A stretch of 64,000 nucleotides of DNA from Garcia nutans (taxonomy: Eukaryota; Streptophyta; Magnoliopsida; Malpighiales; Euphorbiaceae): the NCBI GenBank assembly GCA_947685225.1, contig CANTUV010000072.1:930001-994000 (forward strand), read 5' to 3'. The notes below the pieces were generated by a model. The model saw nothing but the letters and a program-made list of their open reading frames with translations. It had not been told where the DNA came from and searched no databases. This document shows, one piece after another, positions 36,547 through 49,113 of this stretch; position 1 is the stretch's first letter, and every line of letters starts with the position of its first letter. The translations under genes and the position numbers were made by a program.

Positions 36547-36911
36547 GACAGGGAAGAACCGGAAAGTTCCTCTAGGCCGAGTACAGTCTAGATTTTGAGG
36601 TGTTGATAGTGGAGCTTAAAGATCAAAGACATACTGCCAAACATGTATATATTTTATGTTTTGTAAAACTTGAGTTTTGATGTATATGTATTTGTAAATA
36701 TTTGTTATATTTTCTGCTGCGTCTTGAATGAACATTTTATCTATTGTGTTTTATAATATAACTTAAATGTTTTAAATTTGTTCATATTATTGTAAAAGAA
36801 TTGAGTCATTTGTTTAGTAAACCGTGGCATTCCTATATTCAGTATATGTATATTACGATCGTAATAGCATGCTGTGTACGTATACCGGGTATAGGGGTGT
36901 TACAATTGTTT

Positions 36912-36931
36912 TGGTATCAGAGCCTAGGTTT
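36912..36931 (+). other. F3 primer binding site (tRNA-iMet)
   Basis: TGGTATCAGAGCCTAGGTTT starts seven bases after the LTR. Confidence 0.9.
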
Positions 36932-39900
36932 GAGATTCTTAGCCTAGGTAAAATGTAAGAAAAAGAAATATTTTGATTTTAAAAGTTGGTTTTCAATTAA
37001 GATACATGTTTTGGTAATGGCAGTCTTTGATCTTTAATGAGGTATATTCTGCTGTGTTTACAAATATAGGTAGTGATGGCGTCTCATTCACGTCAGTCTG
37101 TAGAAGGTAGTGCTGAGAGTGTAGCTCCTAAAAAGAGTAGAGATGGAGCTAGAGTGGAGAGAGTTAGTGAGGCCGCTGCTTCAGGGCCAGGGAGATCAGC
37201 TGCTGATGAGGTTCTGTATGGTTGGTTACGACATATGGTAGAATTGTTGAGGGGAACTCCAGTGCAGCAATCACCACCACCGCAGCCTCAAGTGCCAGTG
37301 AGACATTATGATAAGTTGAGGAAGTTTGGGGCTGAGGATTTCTTGGGCATTACAGATCCAGCAGTGGCTGAGTAGTGGTTGGATAAAGTGCAGAGGATAT
37401 TTATCCAGTTGCAAGCTACTCCAGATGAGAAATTTGATTATGCTAGATCCTTATTGCAGAAAGATGCTTATGATTGGTGGAAGATGGTTCCTCATGCCAT
37501 GGATGATCCACCTACATTATCTTATGGTGATTTTCTGAGGGAGTTCGAGCAGAAATATACTCCGAGGGAGTATAAAGATGTTAAGAAGATGGAATTCCTG
37601 AATTTGAGGTAAGACAATCGGACGGTAACAGAGTATGAGATTGAGTATATCCGGTTGAGTCATTATATTGGGGGAATTATCTCTGATGAAATAGACCGGT
37701 GCAGGAGATTTGAGGAGGGATTGAGGCCCTCTATTATGTGCATTGTTGCTGGTTCCCGGTACCAGGATTTCTCTCAGCTTGTTGCAGCAGCTAGAAGTGT
37801 TGAGAGAGCACAGGGCATTGCAGCAGCTGCTACTGAGGAGGAGACTAGAGTAAGGAGACCCCAGTTTGAGGCAGGGTCTTCATCTATGAAGAGGGGCAGA
37901 GGAAGTTTTGTTCCGAGAATCAGTAGGAACCAGAGACAGTTGGGCAGATCAGTTCAGTATCAGAGGCAGAGGCCGAGACCTACAGTTTCTGTAGCTAGTG
38001 CCCCGACTCCAGTGATGCAGAGGTCTACTCCACCTGTATGTGTTCACTTTGGTAGGCCCCATGGGGGTGTTTGCTGGAAGATGGGTGGATTGGGAGTATG
38101 CTTTAGATACGGGTCACCAGATCATTTTATTAAAGATTGCCCTGACATGCAGGATGATAGGCAGGCTGATACTGCAGCTTCTCGACCCAGTGTCAGCAGA
38201 GGTGGTCGAGGGGGCAGAGGTTTCAGTAGAGGTGGTAGACCTGGGTTTAGTCAGAGAGGAGGATCTTCATCTAGAGGCAGTAGGCCAGATGAGGCCGGAT
38301 CTTCTCAGAGAGTATATATGATGCAGAGGCAGCCAGATGCTTCAGCAGTTATAGCAGGTACATTCTCTTTATTTTGCATTTCAGTTCTTGCTTTGATTGA
38401 TCCAGGATCTACTCATTCATACATAAGTGCATCTATCTTGCCTGTGTCTGAATTGCATTCAGAGTCCTTAGGATTTGATGTCTTAGTGACAAATCCTTTA
38501 GGACATAGTGTTGTGGTGAGTAAGGTGCATCGCAATAGTGCAGTTGTGGTGCAAGGTGAAGAGTTTCTTGGTGATCTGATTGAAATGCCTTTCAAGGAGT
38601 ATGATTTGATCTTAGGCATGGATTGGTTGTCTAAGCATGGAGCTGTGATAGACTGTCAAAAGAAGTGTGTCACCTTGAGAACCAGTGATGGTAGGAGTGT
38701 GATGGTATCTAGTGAGCAGAGACAACTTGCATCCTTGTTTGTATCCGCTGTAATAGCTAGGAAGTTGATTAGAAAAGGGTGTGATGCGTATCTTGCTCAT
38801 GTGGTGGATACTAGAGTAGTGGGTTCTCAACTTGATAGTATAACCACAGTTGCAGATTTTCCAGATGTGTTTCCTGAGGAGTTGCCAGGGTTACCCCCTG
38901 AGAGAGAGGTTGAGTTTGGTATCGATTTGTTGCCTGGTACCACTCCCATCTCTATCACTCCTTATCGAATGGCACCTGCTGAATTGAGAGAGTTGAAGGT
39001 GCAGTTGCAGGAGTTGTTGGATAAAGGGTTTATTCGCCCTAGTGTTTCTCCGTGGGGAGCTCCTGTTTTGTTTGTGAAGAAGAAGGATGGTACTTTGAGG
39101 TTATGCATTGATTATAGCCAATTGAACAAAGTGACTATCAAGAATAAGTATCCTTTGCCTCGGATTGATGATCTCTTTCATCAATTAAAGGGAGCAGCAG
39201 TGTTTTCCAAGATTGATTTGAGATTAGGGTACCATCAGTTGAGGGTTAGAGCTGAAGATGTTTCTAAGACAACTTTTCGCACAAGGTATGGGCATTATGA
39301 GTTCTTGGTGATGCCTTTTGGATTGACGAATGCACCTGCAGCTTTCATGGATTTAATGAATAGGGTGTTTAGGCCCTATCTGGATCAGTTTGTGGTGGTC
39401 TTCATTGATGATATTTTGGTGTATTCACGTAATGAAGAGGAGCATGACAAGCATTTGATGATTGTATTGCAGATCTTGAGAGAGAAGCAATTGTATGCTA
39501 AGCTGTCGAAGTGTGAGTTTTGGCTTGACCAAGTTACTTTTCTCGGTCATATAGTTTCAGCAGATGGTATAAGAGTTGATTCAAGTAAAGTTGAAGCTAT
39601 TTTGAATTGGAGTCCACCAAAGTCTGTGACTGAAGTTAGAAGTTTTCTGGGCTTGGCAGGCTATTATCAAAGGTTTGTGAAAGGTTTTTCTTTGATAGCT
39701 ACTCCACTCACCAAATTGCTTCGGAAGGGACCTAGATTTATGTGGACAGATCAGTGTCAAGCTAGCTTTGAGCAGTTGAAAGAAATGTTGACTCAAGCTC
39801 CTGTTCTTACTTTACCCGTGGAAGATAAACCATATGTAATTTACAGTGATGCTTCACATAATGGTTTAGGATGTGTGTTGATGCAAGAGGGTAAAGTCAT

Positions 39901-40658
39901 AGCTTATGCTTCTCGGCAGTTGAAGCCGCATGAGCTCAATTATCCGACTCATGATTTGGAGTTGGCAGCTATAGTGTTTGCTTTGAAAATTTGGTGACAC
40001 TACTTATATGGGGAGAAATGTTTTATTTATACGGATCATAAAAGTTTGAAGTATTTGGGTGTTCAGAGGGAGCTAAATCTTCGGCAAAGGCGATGGTTAG
40101 AGCTGATCAAAGACTATGACTGTTTGATTGATTATCATCCTGGTAAGGCAAATGTTGTTGCTGATGCTTTGAGTCAGAAGTCTTTAGCAGGTTTGACTGT
40201 GTATTCACTCTCGTTGCTTGTTGAGTTGAGAGCGGTACATGCTAGTTTTGAAGTATGTGATGATGGTGCATTGTTGGCTCAGTTATAGTTGAGACCAGTA
40301 TTATTGGATCAGATTAAAGAGGCTCAATTGGCTGATGAGAAAATTCAGAAGATTGTATCAGATTGCCAAAATGGGGAGAGCCAAGATTTCTAGGTGAAAA
40401 GTGATGGTAGCCTTTGGTTCAAGGATAGGTTGTGTGTTCCTGATGATGTTAGTTTGAGGAAGATTATTTTAGAGGAAGCACACCAATCAGTTTTTGCTAT
40501 GCACCCTGGGAGTACTAAGATGTACCATGATTTGAAACAACATTATTGGTGGTCAGGTATGAAGAAAGACATAGCAGAATTTGTATCTAAGTGTCTCACT
40601 TGTCAGAGGGTGAAAGCTAAACATCAAGTTCCAACAGGGTTGCTTCAACCTTTAGCAG

Positions 40659-41034
40659 TGATCAGGAGATCATAATATAAATATTTTTAAAAAATAATAA
40701 GTGATAATTATTTTAATTATTATAATTAATTAATTATTAATTATTTTTAAAATGAATGATTTATATTCATTTTAAAATCAATGATTTGCATGAACGAGAA
40801 AAACTCATTCATACAAATAAAACAGCAAATTGTTTTATTTAGTTTTTAGTTAATAGCTTTTTACTATTTTCATTCCATTTTGTATGTATAAATAATTGTA
40901 ATATCAATCATTAAAAGGGGGAGAAGAATTTAGAGAAGTTTTAATATAAATTTTCCTTTTCTTATATTTCTCTCAATTATTATTAGTATCTGTTTGAGAG
41001 TTGTCAAGTTTTTTTATTACTTCCATACGGATCA
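40659..41034 (+). repeat. E 5' LTR (376 bp)
   Basis: It starts TGATCAGGAGATCA and ends TACGGATCA. Very AT-rich with TTAATTA palindromes near 40720-40750. Compared with the 3' LTR I count two substitutions and two single-base homopolymer indels, so the insertion is recent. Confidence 0.95.
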
Positions 41035-41037
41035 AGT

Positions 41038-41055
41038 TGGTATCAGAGCAAAATC
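41038..41055 (+). other. E primer binding site (tRNA-iMet)
   Basis: TGGTATCAGAGCAAAATC starts three bases after the LTR; the first 12 bases match initiator tRNA-Met. Confidence 0.88.
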
Positions 41056-41069
41056 GATCCTACCTGTAT

Positions 41070-44000
41070 ATGGTTAAGATAAGAACTGTTTACGAGGAGA
41101 CAGGAGAACCATTTGCAGTCCTTAACGTTCACCGAAGACCCTCAAGAAGAACCAGAAGTGTTGACTATGTTATAATGGAAACAGATTCTAACGTCGCCGA
41201 ATTAGCTAAACAAATTGCTAGTCTGTCAGAGCAGATGGCAAAAGTTATGGCTTGGATGGAGGATCAATCTCATGATGATTCCGATAAAAATTCTATAGAG
41301 ACCATTAAAAGTCCTAGTACTTCTTCTAAAAAGAAGAAAAAAGATCAGCCTACTCAAGAAGGAGATGAGGAGAGGCAGCCAAGACCTTTTAAGGTGGAGG
41401 CTAAAATTGATATCCCATCATATGACGGCTTGATTGATGCCGAGAAATTAGATTCTTGGATTAATCAATTAGAGACCTACTTTACCTTATATAGGTATAG
41501 TAGTGAAGATAAAGTCTCATTTGCAAGACTAAAAATGACAAGCCATGCATTGGCTTGGTGGAATTCTTATTTACAGACCCATGAGGATGAAGAAATAAGC
41601 TGGGATAATTTTCTAGAGCTTATCCGAAAAGAATTTTATCCTATGGGTTACCTCGAAGAACGATGGAGAAGGTGGCACAACCTACGTCAAAAGCGAGACC
41701 AATCGGTGCAAGAATATACAACTGAATTCAGACGTCTAGCTGTGACGTTAGGTATTTCTATGAATTCTCCTGAGATATTTATGAAATATACCTCAGGATT
41801 ATCACCACGTATTAGCACTGAAATGTCACTTTATCAGCCAAATAATATTTCAAGTGCAAGTACCATAGCAATGACCATTGAGAAGAAAAATGGTCGTGGT
41901 GAAAAATCTTTTGATGGGCCAGGGTCAAGCTCATCAAAGAATAAAAAGGTAAAAAAAAATACTTTGACCTCATCATCAACACCAAATGCTACACGATATT
42001 GTGAGCATTGTAAAATTGAAGGTCATGTAAAAGAAAAATGTTGGAAGTTACATCCAGAGTTAAACCCAAGACAAAGACCAAAGGGTAAGACTGTAGCAAC
42101 AACAACTAATGACAAAGATCACGTCATAGTTGATAATATTGAAAGGGCAGATCCAAGCTTATCTCTAATGGCTAGACCGAAGGAGATAGTTTTGGAGACA
42201 GTGCCTAGACCCGAGGAACGAGAAGAGTTATTTGTTATAAAAATTCAAGTGAAACAAGAGGTAATTAGTGCCATTGTAGATACAGGAAGCCAAAGAAATC
42301 TTATTTCTGAACAATTAGTACAGAAGTTGAGTTTGTCAACGACTCCTCACCCAAAACCATATCCATTGGGGTGGATTCATAAAGATGTGGGGCTTCAAGT
42401 TAATTGACAATGCACCTTTCATTTTGCTGTCACCAGTCAATTTATTGATGAAGTAACTTGTGACGTTGTTCCTCTTGATATATGTCAAGTGATTCTTGGG
42501 AATCCTTATTTATGGGATCGCGATGCAATTTATTATCGTCGAGCTCAAAGATTCCAGTTCACTAAAGAAGGCATAAATTATATCTTTTCTTGTGAAAAGA
42601 CAAAGAATACTACTGAACTAATCACTGCATGTCAGGCTAAGCGGATGATTAATGCATCAAAAAGGTTTGTATTATTATTTGTACGACCTTCAAAAGATGA
42701 GGAATGTGTGGGAGCAAATAAAATACTCCAGGTAGATTTTTTTAACCCAACACATGTGGCCATTTCCAAACCATCTCAAGTGAAGGAGATGAATGTTTTA
42801 AAGAAATTATGTGAAGAATATGTAGACTTATTTTATGAAGAAAGAGGTTTACCACCAAAGCGAGAAGTGGAACATGAGATTCAACTTATCTCAGACTCCT
42901 CACTTCCAAATTTAAGCATGTACCGTTATTCCGTACTGGAGAACGAGGAAATAAAGAAGCAAGTGACTGAGTTACTTGAAAGTGGTGTTATAAAACCAAG
43001 TAATTCACCTTGTGGTTCACCAGTTGTTCTTGTTCCTAAGAAAGACGGTGGATGGCATATGTGCATTGATTATCGTGCTCTAAATAAGATCACAATAAAG
43101 AATCGATATCCTCTTCCCAGAATAGAGGATCTTTTAGATCAGTTAAAGCATGCCCATTATTTCACAAAGCTAGATTTAAAATCTGGTTACCATCAAGTGC
43201 GAATCCATGAAGAAGATTCTTGGAAGACAGCTTTCAAGACAAGGCAGGGTTTATTCGAGTGGTTAGTAATGCCATTTGGACTTTGTAATGCACCTGCTAC
43301 ATTTATGCGATTAATGAATGATGTCCTACGGCCTTTCATTGATCAATTTGTCATTGTTTATCTTGATGACATTCTTATTTATAGTCGTACTATGGAGGAG
43401 CACCTTGACCATTTAAGGAAGGTATTTGAGTTATTACAAAAATATCAACTCTGCCTTAATAAAAAAAGTGCGAGTTTGGTAAAAAATCACTCTTATATCT
43501 TGGTTTTATTGTGGGTAATGGAGAATTACAAATTGATCCAACTAAGTTGAAAGTCATTCGAGAATGGCCTCGACCAACAAATGTCACTGAAGTTCGTAGT
43601 TTTATGGGAGCTTGCCAATATGTTAGAAAATTTATTCAAAATTTTTCTATGATAGCTGCTTCCTTACATGAACTTACAAAGGCAAATCATCACTTTGAAT
43701 GGACAAAGAAACATGAGGACACATTTCTTCTTTTGAAAAGGAAGATAAGCGAGGCGCCTGTTTTAGCCTTGCCAAATTTGCAAAAGCCTTTTGAACTCGA
43801 GGCTGATGCATCCGGGTATGCAATGGGTGCTGTATTAATGCAAGAAGGTAGACCTGTTGCTTATTACTCCGAGTTATTTCAAGGTTCTCAAAAGAACTAT
43901 CCAACTTATGATAAAGAGTTACTTGCTCTTCATCAAGCTGTAAAACATTGGAGTGTGTATCTTTTGGGCAAAGAAACTGTAGTTTACACAGACCACCGAC

Positions 44001-45637
44001 CCCTTCAATACCTTCAAACACAATCTAAACTACAACAAGCACGACATATGAAATGGATGACCTATCTTCAACAATATAACTTGGTCATCAAGTATAAAAA
44101 AGGAGTTCAAAATAAATTAGCCGATATGCTATCTCGGCCACCAATAAAAACACTTTGTTTATCTGCGGTTATGGAAATCCAACCGAGTATACATGAAGAA
44201 TATATTGACATGTATATTCAAGATCCAGATTTTGGGGATTTATTGATTGTAGCAAAAGCAGATAAATTATTAGAGTATACATTACGAGATGGATTACTCT
44301 ATAAAGGGTCACAACTATGTGTACCGAAAGAAGCAGATCATATTAAATGGATACGAGAGGCTCACACTTCAAAGGTAGCAGGACACTTTGGAGTAAACAA
44401 GACTGTACAAAATCTTCAGCGCTACGTCTATTGGCCTCGAATGCAACAAGATGTGGCACAATTTGTTAAAGGATGTGTGTTATGTAGCACTTCAAAGCCA
44501 TCAAATAGAAAGATTGGGCTTTACATACCTTTACCAGTTCCAAGTAGACCATGGGAGAGCATCTCTATGGATTTTATGGGAGGTCTACCAACTACTAAAT
44601 GAGGACATGACTACCTATTTGTAGTTGTTGATAGATTTTCTAAAATGATTATATTAATGCCTTGCAAGAAGACCATCACTGGAGAAGAAACAGCAAAACT
44701 TTTCTTTAGACATGTTTGGACTCATTTTGGTTTACCAAACTCTATAGTCTCAGATCGTGATAGGCGTATTCTTGGAAACTTCTGGAAATCATTATGGTCT
44801 ATGATGGATACTAAGTTAAATAGAAGTACAGCATTTCATCCTCAAACTGATGGCCAGACTGAAGTTGTCAATAGAACAATGGTACATCTTCTTAGAGGAT
44901 ATAATACTCGACACCCTAAAACTTGAGATGAGAGTTTGCCATATTTGCAATTTGCTTTTAATCGAGCTATTCATAGCTCCACTAACAAATCACCATTTGA
45001 AGTTTGTCTTGGATATCTTCCACAAAGTCCATTTGACATCGAATTCACATTTGAATCAACGTCAAAAGGAGAAAAAGATAAGTCAGGTACCGAGAAGGCC
45101 CAGAAATTCCTGGAATGTATCCGAAAGGTTCATAGTGAAGTTGAGAATCAATTACAAAAAGCTCAACAAAAATATAAGGCTAGACATGATCGACATAGAG
45201 TGGAAGAAAAATTCGAAGTTGGAGATCTAGTTTGGCTACACTTGGGAAAAGAGAGACTAAAAGGAGAAGGCAAGAAGCTTAAGCCTATCCGTTATGGTCC
45301 TTTTAAAATCATCAAGAAGATTGGTGATAATGCATGTCAACTTGAGTTGCCTGCTTACATGGAAATGTATTCTGTGGTCAACGTCGAAAATTTGAAACCA
45401 TTTGAACCATCAATGTTAGATGATGAACTTGGAGAAGTTATACCTTCAGTGGAAGATTTACAAATTAATAATGAGATTCCATTATTAGAAGATACTATCC
45501 TTGAAAGGAAAGTAACAGAAACACGCAGAGGAACGCGAGAAGCATTTCGTGTTGGAAAGAAAGGACAAAAGCCTAGTGCCGCAAAGTGGTTCACTAGAGA
45601 AAAAGGAGAATCAATATTTCCCCATTTAGAATTTTGA
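41070..45637 (+). pseudogene. E gag-pol, three TGA stops and one frameshift
   Basis: Candidate starts are ATG 41070 and ATG 41175; sequence before 41070 holds the primer site and LTR. Domains in order: gag with a coiled N-terminus (LAKQIASLSEQMAKVM) and capsid region (WWNSYLQ, FYPMGYLEERWRRW), CCHC knuckle CEHCKIEGHVKEKC, protease IVDTGSQRNLIS. Then RT (YLDD 43359-43370), RNase H (EADASGYAMGAVL, YTDHRPL), integrase (CVLC; SDRDRR; FHPQTDGQTE) and a C-terminal chromodomain-like tail (ETRRGTREAFRV, KWFTREKG). Breaks are TGA 42405, a one-base loss in an A7 run at 43461-43467, TGA 44600 and TGA 44924. It ends TGA 45635-45637, 26 bases before the polypurine tract. Confidence 0.92.
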
Positions 45638-45663
45638 GATCCATCAGGAGCTGGATTTCTATA

Positions 45664-45675
45664 AAAGGGGAGTAA
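45664..45675 (+). other. E polypurine tract
   Basis: AAAGGGGAGTAA lies directly before the 3' LTR. Confidence 0.85.
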
Positions 45676-46051
45676 TGATCAGGAGATCATAATATAAATA
45701 TTTTTAAAAAATAATAAGTGATAATTATTTTAATTATTATAATTAATTAATTATTAATTATTTTTAAAATGAATGATTTATATTCATTTTAAAATCAATG
45801 ATTTGCATGAACGAGAAAAACTCATTCATACAAATAAAACAGGAAATTGTTTTATTTAGTTTTTAGTTAATAGCTTTTTACTATTTTCATTCCATTTTGT
45901 ATGTATAAATAATTGTAATATCAATCATTAAAAAGGGGAGAAGAATTTAGAGAAGTTTTAATATAAATTTTCCTTTTCTTATATTTCTCTCAATTATTAT
46001 TAGTATCTGTTTGAGAGTTGTCAAGTTTTTTTATTACTTCCATACGGATCA
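45676..46051 (+). repeat. E 3' LTR (376 bp)
   Basis: Near-identical to 40659-41034; it ends at the AGCAG duplication, after which F3 integrase resumes. Confidence 0.95.
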
Positions 46052-47160
46052 AGCAGTGCCTGAAAGGAAATGGGAAAGAGTAACAATGGATTTTGTATCT
46101 GGGTTGCCATTGACTCAGAAGAAGTATGATGCTATTTGGGTGATTGTTGATCGGTTGACAAAGACAGCTCATTTTCTTCCAGTTAGAATGGATTATTCTC
46201 TTGAAAGACTGGCTGAGCTGTATATCAGTGAAATAATGAAGTTGCATGGAGTCCCAATTTCTTTAGTGTCTGATCGAGATCCCCGGTTCACTTCAAGATT
46301 TTGGAAGAGTTTACATGGTGCATTGGGTTCTCAATTGCACTTTAGCACTGCTTTTCATCCGCATACAGATGGGCAATCAGAAAGAGTGATACAGATCATT
46401 GAGGATATGTTGAGAAGCTGTGTCATTGACTTCTCAGGAAGTTGGGACATATTTTTGCCACTTGTGGAATTTGCTTATAACAACAGTCATCAATCCAGTA
46501 TTGGTATGGCACCATTTGAGGCATTGTATGGTAGAAGATGTAGGACGCCTTTATGTTGGAATGAAACTGGAGAGGGCAAGTTAATTGGTCCTGATTTGGT
46601 TAAAGAAACTGAAGAGAAAGTGAAGATAATTAGGGATCGGTTGAAAGCAGCTTCAGACCGACAGAAATCTTATTCAGATTTGAAGAGGAGAGACATAGAG
46701 TTTGATGTTGGAGATAAAGTATTTTTAAAAGTGTCTCCTTGGAAAAAAGATTTTAAGATTTGGTCGAAGAGGAAAGCTAAGTCCTCGTTTTATTGGTCCG
46801 TATGAGATATTAGAAAGAATTGGACCAGTTGCTTATCGTCTTGCTTTGCTGCCTGAGTTGGATAGAATCCATAATGTCTTCCATGTTTCTATGTTGCGGG
46901 GGTACAGATCAAATCCATCTCATGTTTTGCCAGTTGAATCTATTGAGGTGAAATTGGATCTGACATTTGAAGAAGAACCAGTTGCTATTTTGGCACATGA
47001 AATGAAAGAGTTGAGAAATAAGAAAGTGCCACCGGTAAAGGTTCTTTGGAAGAATCATGGTAGAGAAGAGGCAACTTGGGAGAGTGAGCAAGCAATGCAA
47101 GATCAATATCCTCAACTGTTTCGGACTTGATATCAGGTAATTTCGAGGACGAAATTTCTT

Positions 47161-47176
47161 TTTAGAGGGGGAGAAT
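47161..47176 (+). other. F3 polypurine tract
   Basis: TTTAGAGGGGGAGAAT lies directly before the 3' LTR, 30 bases after the polyprotein stop. The same core as F1. Confidence 0.88.
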
Positions 47177-49113
47177 TGTAATATCCCAAAGTGTGCCCTA
47201 GAAGTTTTGATATAATTGTTGTTTTATTTGGATTTAATGTCTATGTTAGATTGAGAAGAGAAAGGAAGTGAAGAGAGAGTGTATATGTTGTATATATGGA
47301 AATATATACAACATATATACAAGTCAATATGGGAAAGTCAAGAGAAGAAATTTTGTTATTTTTATTTTTAATTAAGTAATTGAAAAGGAATTAAATAAGT
47401 GGAAGAGGAAATAATTGAATATTATATTATTAAATACTTGGTGGAGATTTAATTGAAGAACAAATATTTGACTTTGCTTCATTTGTCTTCTTCATTTTCT
47501 TCTTTTCCATTTGGGTGGCCGGCTATCAAAGACAAAAGAAAGCAAGAGAGGGTTTTTGATTTCTAAGAGCAAATTGAAGGAAGATTCAAGAGATTAAGTT
47601 GGAATTTTGTGAAGTTTCATCAACTTTGGTAAGTTTTCTCTTGATTTCTTTTGTTTTAGTTGAAGTTGTGATTGAGTTTGTGAGTTGAGATTGTGGTTGA
47701 TATGTGTTTGTTTGATTGTGGTGTGTTTAAGGGTCTTGGTTCAATTGATTTTGGATTTTTGGGGTTGGATTGAAGGAAAGAATAAGTTTGTTGGAAGAGA
47801 AAGTGTTGTGGTTGTGTTTTGAATTTGTGGTGATGATTATGATGATTCAAATGAAATAAGTGGGGCATGTTGGCCTAGATGATGATATTCAATGCATTTA
47901 ATTAAGTATACTCTATTGATGAGATGAGGAGCCATGGTTATTAGCTATAATGATAATGATGCAAATGAGATGATTGAGGCATGGTTGCCTAAGTGATGAT
48001 GAGAAATTGAGAATAAAATTGGTAATGAAATAATGAATGAATTGTGTGTCTAATGTGTTATTCCATTTTCAGAGTTTTGTTGTTGGTGGCATGCCTATAG
48101 TAACAATCTCTTGAAGTTAGGTTGGGCTTGATCCTTGAAGCCAAGTTGGGTTGAAGTTTAGCATGCTTAACTCCCCTTGAAGCTTGGTTGGGTCTAGTCC
48201 TTGAAGCCTAATTGAGATGTTACAACCCTTGAAGCTAGGTTGGGTTTGGTTCTTGAAGCCAAGTTGGGTTGATACTTAGCATGCTTTGTTCCCCTTGAAG
48301 CTTGGTTGAACCTAAATCCTTGAAGCCTAGTTGGGATAATGATAATGATAAATGTGATAATTAAACCAAAACATTAACTCTGAAAGTTGAATGGCATATT
48401 AGTGTCTTTGGGCCCATGTTTGTCTTTTTTTTCAATGTGATTCTTGAATGGTTAAACCAATGAATAATGAGATTCATGTTTGTGAGATATAATGTTGTGA
48501 GATGATTATCATACATAAGTATCTTACTGAAAATGAATATGGCATGGGAAGCTATGTTGAGCAATGAAACCATGAAGATACAACATGAATGTTTTGATAT
48601 GATATTGAACAATGTAAAGTTTTAAAATATAATATTCCTTTGTATAGTGTATGAAAATTGATTGTGTGACATTGGCATTGCATTGAAGCATAGTATTATT
48701 GTAGTTTGTACTACTAAGCCGTTGGCTTAGCGCGAGTGTGATTCGTCGAGCAGGTGACAGGGAAGAACCGGAAAGTTCCTCTAGGCCGAGTAGAGTCTAG
48801 ATTTTGAGGTGTTGATAGTGGAGCTTAAAGATCAAAGACATACTGCCAAACATGTATATATTTTATGTTTTGTAAAACTTGAGTTTTGATGTATATGTAT
48901 TTGTAAATATTTGTTATATTTTCCGCTACGTCTTGAATAAACATTTTATCTATTGTGTTTTATAATATAACTTAAATGTTTTAAATTTGTCCATATTATT
49001 GTAAAAGAAGTGTGTCGTTTGTTTAGTAAACCGTGGCATTCCTATATTCAGTATACGTATATTACGATCGTAATAGCATGCTGTGTACGTATACGGGGTA
49101 TAAGAGTGTTACA
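47177..49113 (+). repeat. F3 3' LTR (1937 bp)
   Basis: It starts TGTAATATCCC and ends GAGTGTTACA, then returns to the minisatellite. It holds the GTAAGT donor at 47639, the cassette at 48050-48402 and the hairpins at 48714. Confidence 0.95.

Larger units (their letters stand above)
34973..36904 (+). repeat. F3 5' LTR (1932 bp)
   Basis: It starts TGTAATATCCC and ends GGGGTGTTACA. It contains a TATA-rich zone near 35085-35115, a strong CTTTG|GTAAGT donor at 35421, the inverted-repeat cassette (35842-36194) with GAAGC-rich repeats, and the hairpin pair at 36505. It differs from the 3' LTR by scattered substitutions and short indels. Confidence 0.95.
40659..46051 (+). mobile_element. E: young nested Ty3/gypsy element with 376-bp LTRs
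   Basis: Complete 5393-bp element with identical-length LTRs, primer site, one gag-pol region and polypurine tract. It is flanked by perfect target duplications AGCAG (40654-40658 and 46052-46056). It inserted into the integrase gene of F3. Short LTRs and a single gag-pol with a chromodomain-like tail suggest a chromovirus outside the Tekay clade (CRM- or Galadriel-like). I cannot settle the clade by eye. Confidence 0.95.
37076..47130 (+). pseudogene. F3 gag-pol, five stops, one frameshift, one insertion
   Basis: The ATG at 37076 opens a frame homologous to F1 throughout. Parts: gag, zinc knuckle region (38030-38150, second Cys replaced by Tyr), protease (LIDPGSTHS near 38395), RT (FIDD 39401-39412), RNase H and integrase zinc domain (to 40658). 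The integrase core, C-terminus and chromodomain follow at 46056-47130. In-frame stops are TAG 37373, TAA 37610, TGA 39995, TAG 40286 and TAG 40391. Element E lies between 40658 and 46052 and leaves AGCAG on both sides. After it the frame runs to about 46740, where an extra A in an A-run shifts it; the chromodomain continues in the new frame to TGA 47128-47130. Confidence 0.93.
34973..49113 (+). mobile_element. F3: Tekay-like Ty3/gypsy element, split by nested element E
   Basis: A plus-strand element with two LTRs of about 1.93 kb, tRNA-Met primer site, gag-pol and polypurine tract. Without the nested element it is about 8.7 kb. It sits in the minisatellite. The five flanking bases are ATATT (left) and GTATT (right), four of five equal, consistent with a target duplication with one later change. 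Its LTRs share the cassette and motif order of F1 and are similar in part, so F1 and F3 are sister families. Confidence 0.95.

Noticed and set aside
43461..43467. Programmed frameshift in element E at an A7 run within pol.
   Set aside because: The shift lies late in the RT domain, not at a domain border. Related elements use one frame, and E has three other disabling stops. A simple deletion or sequencing slip is more likely.
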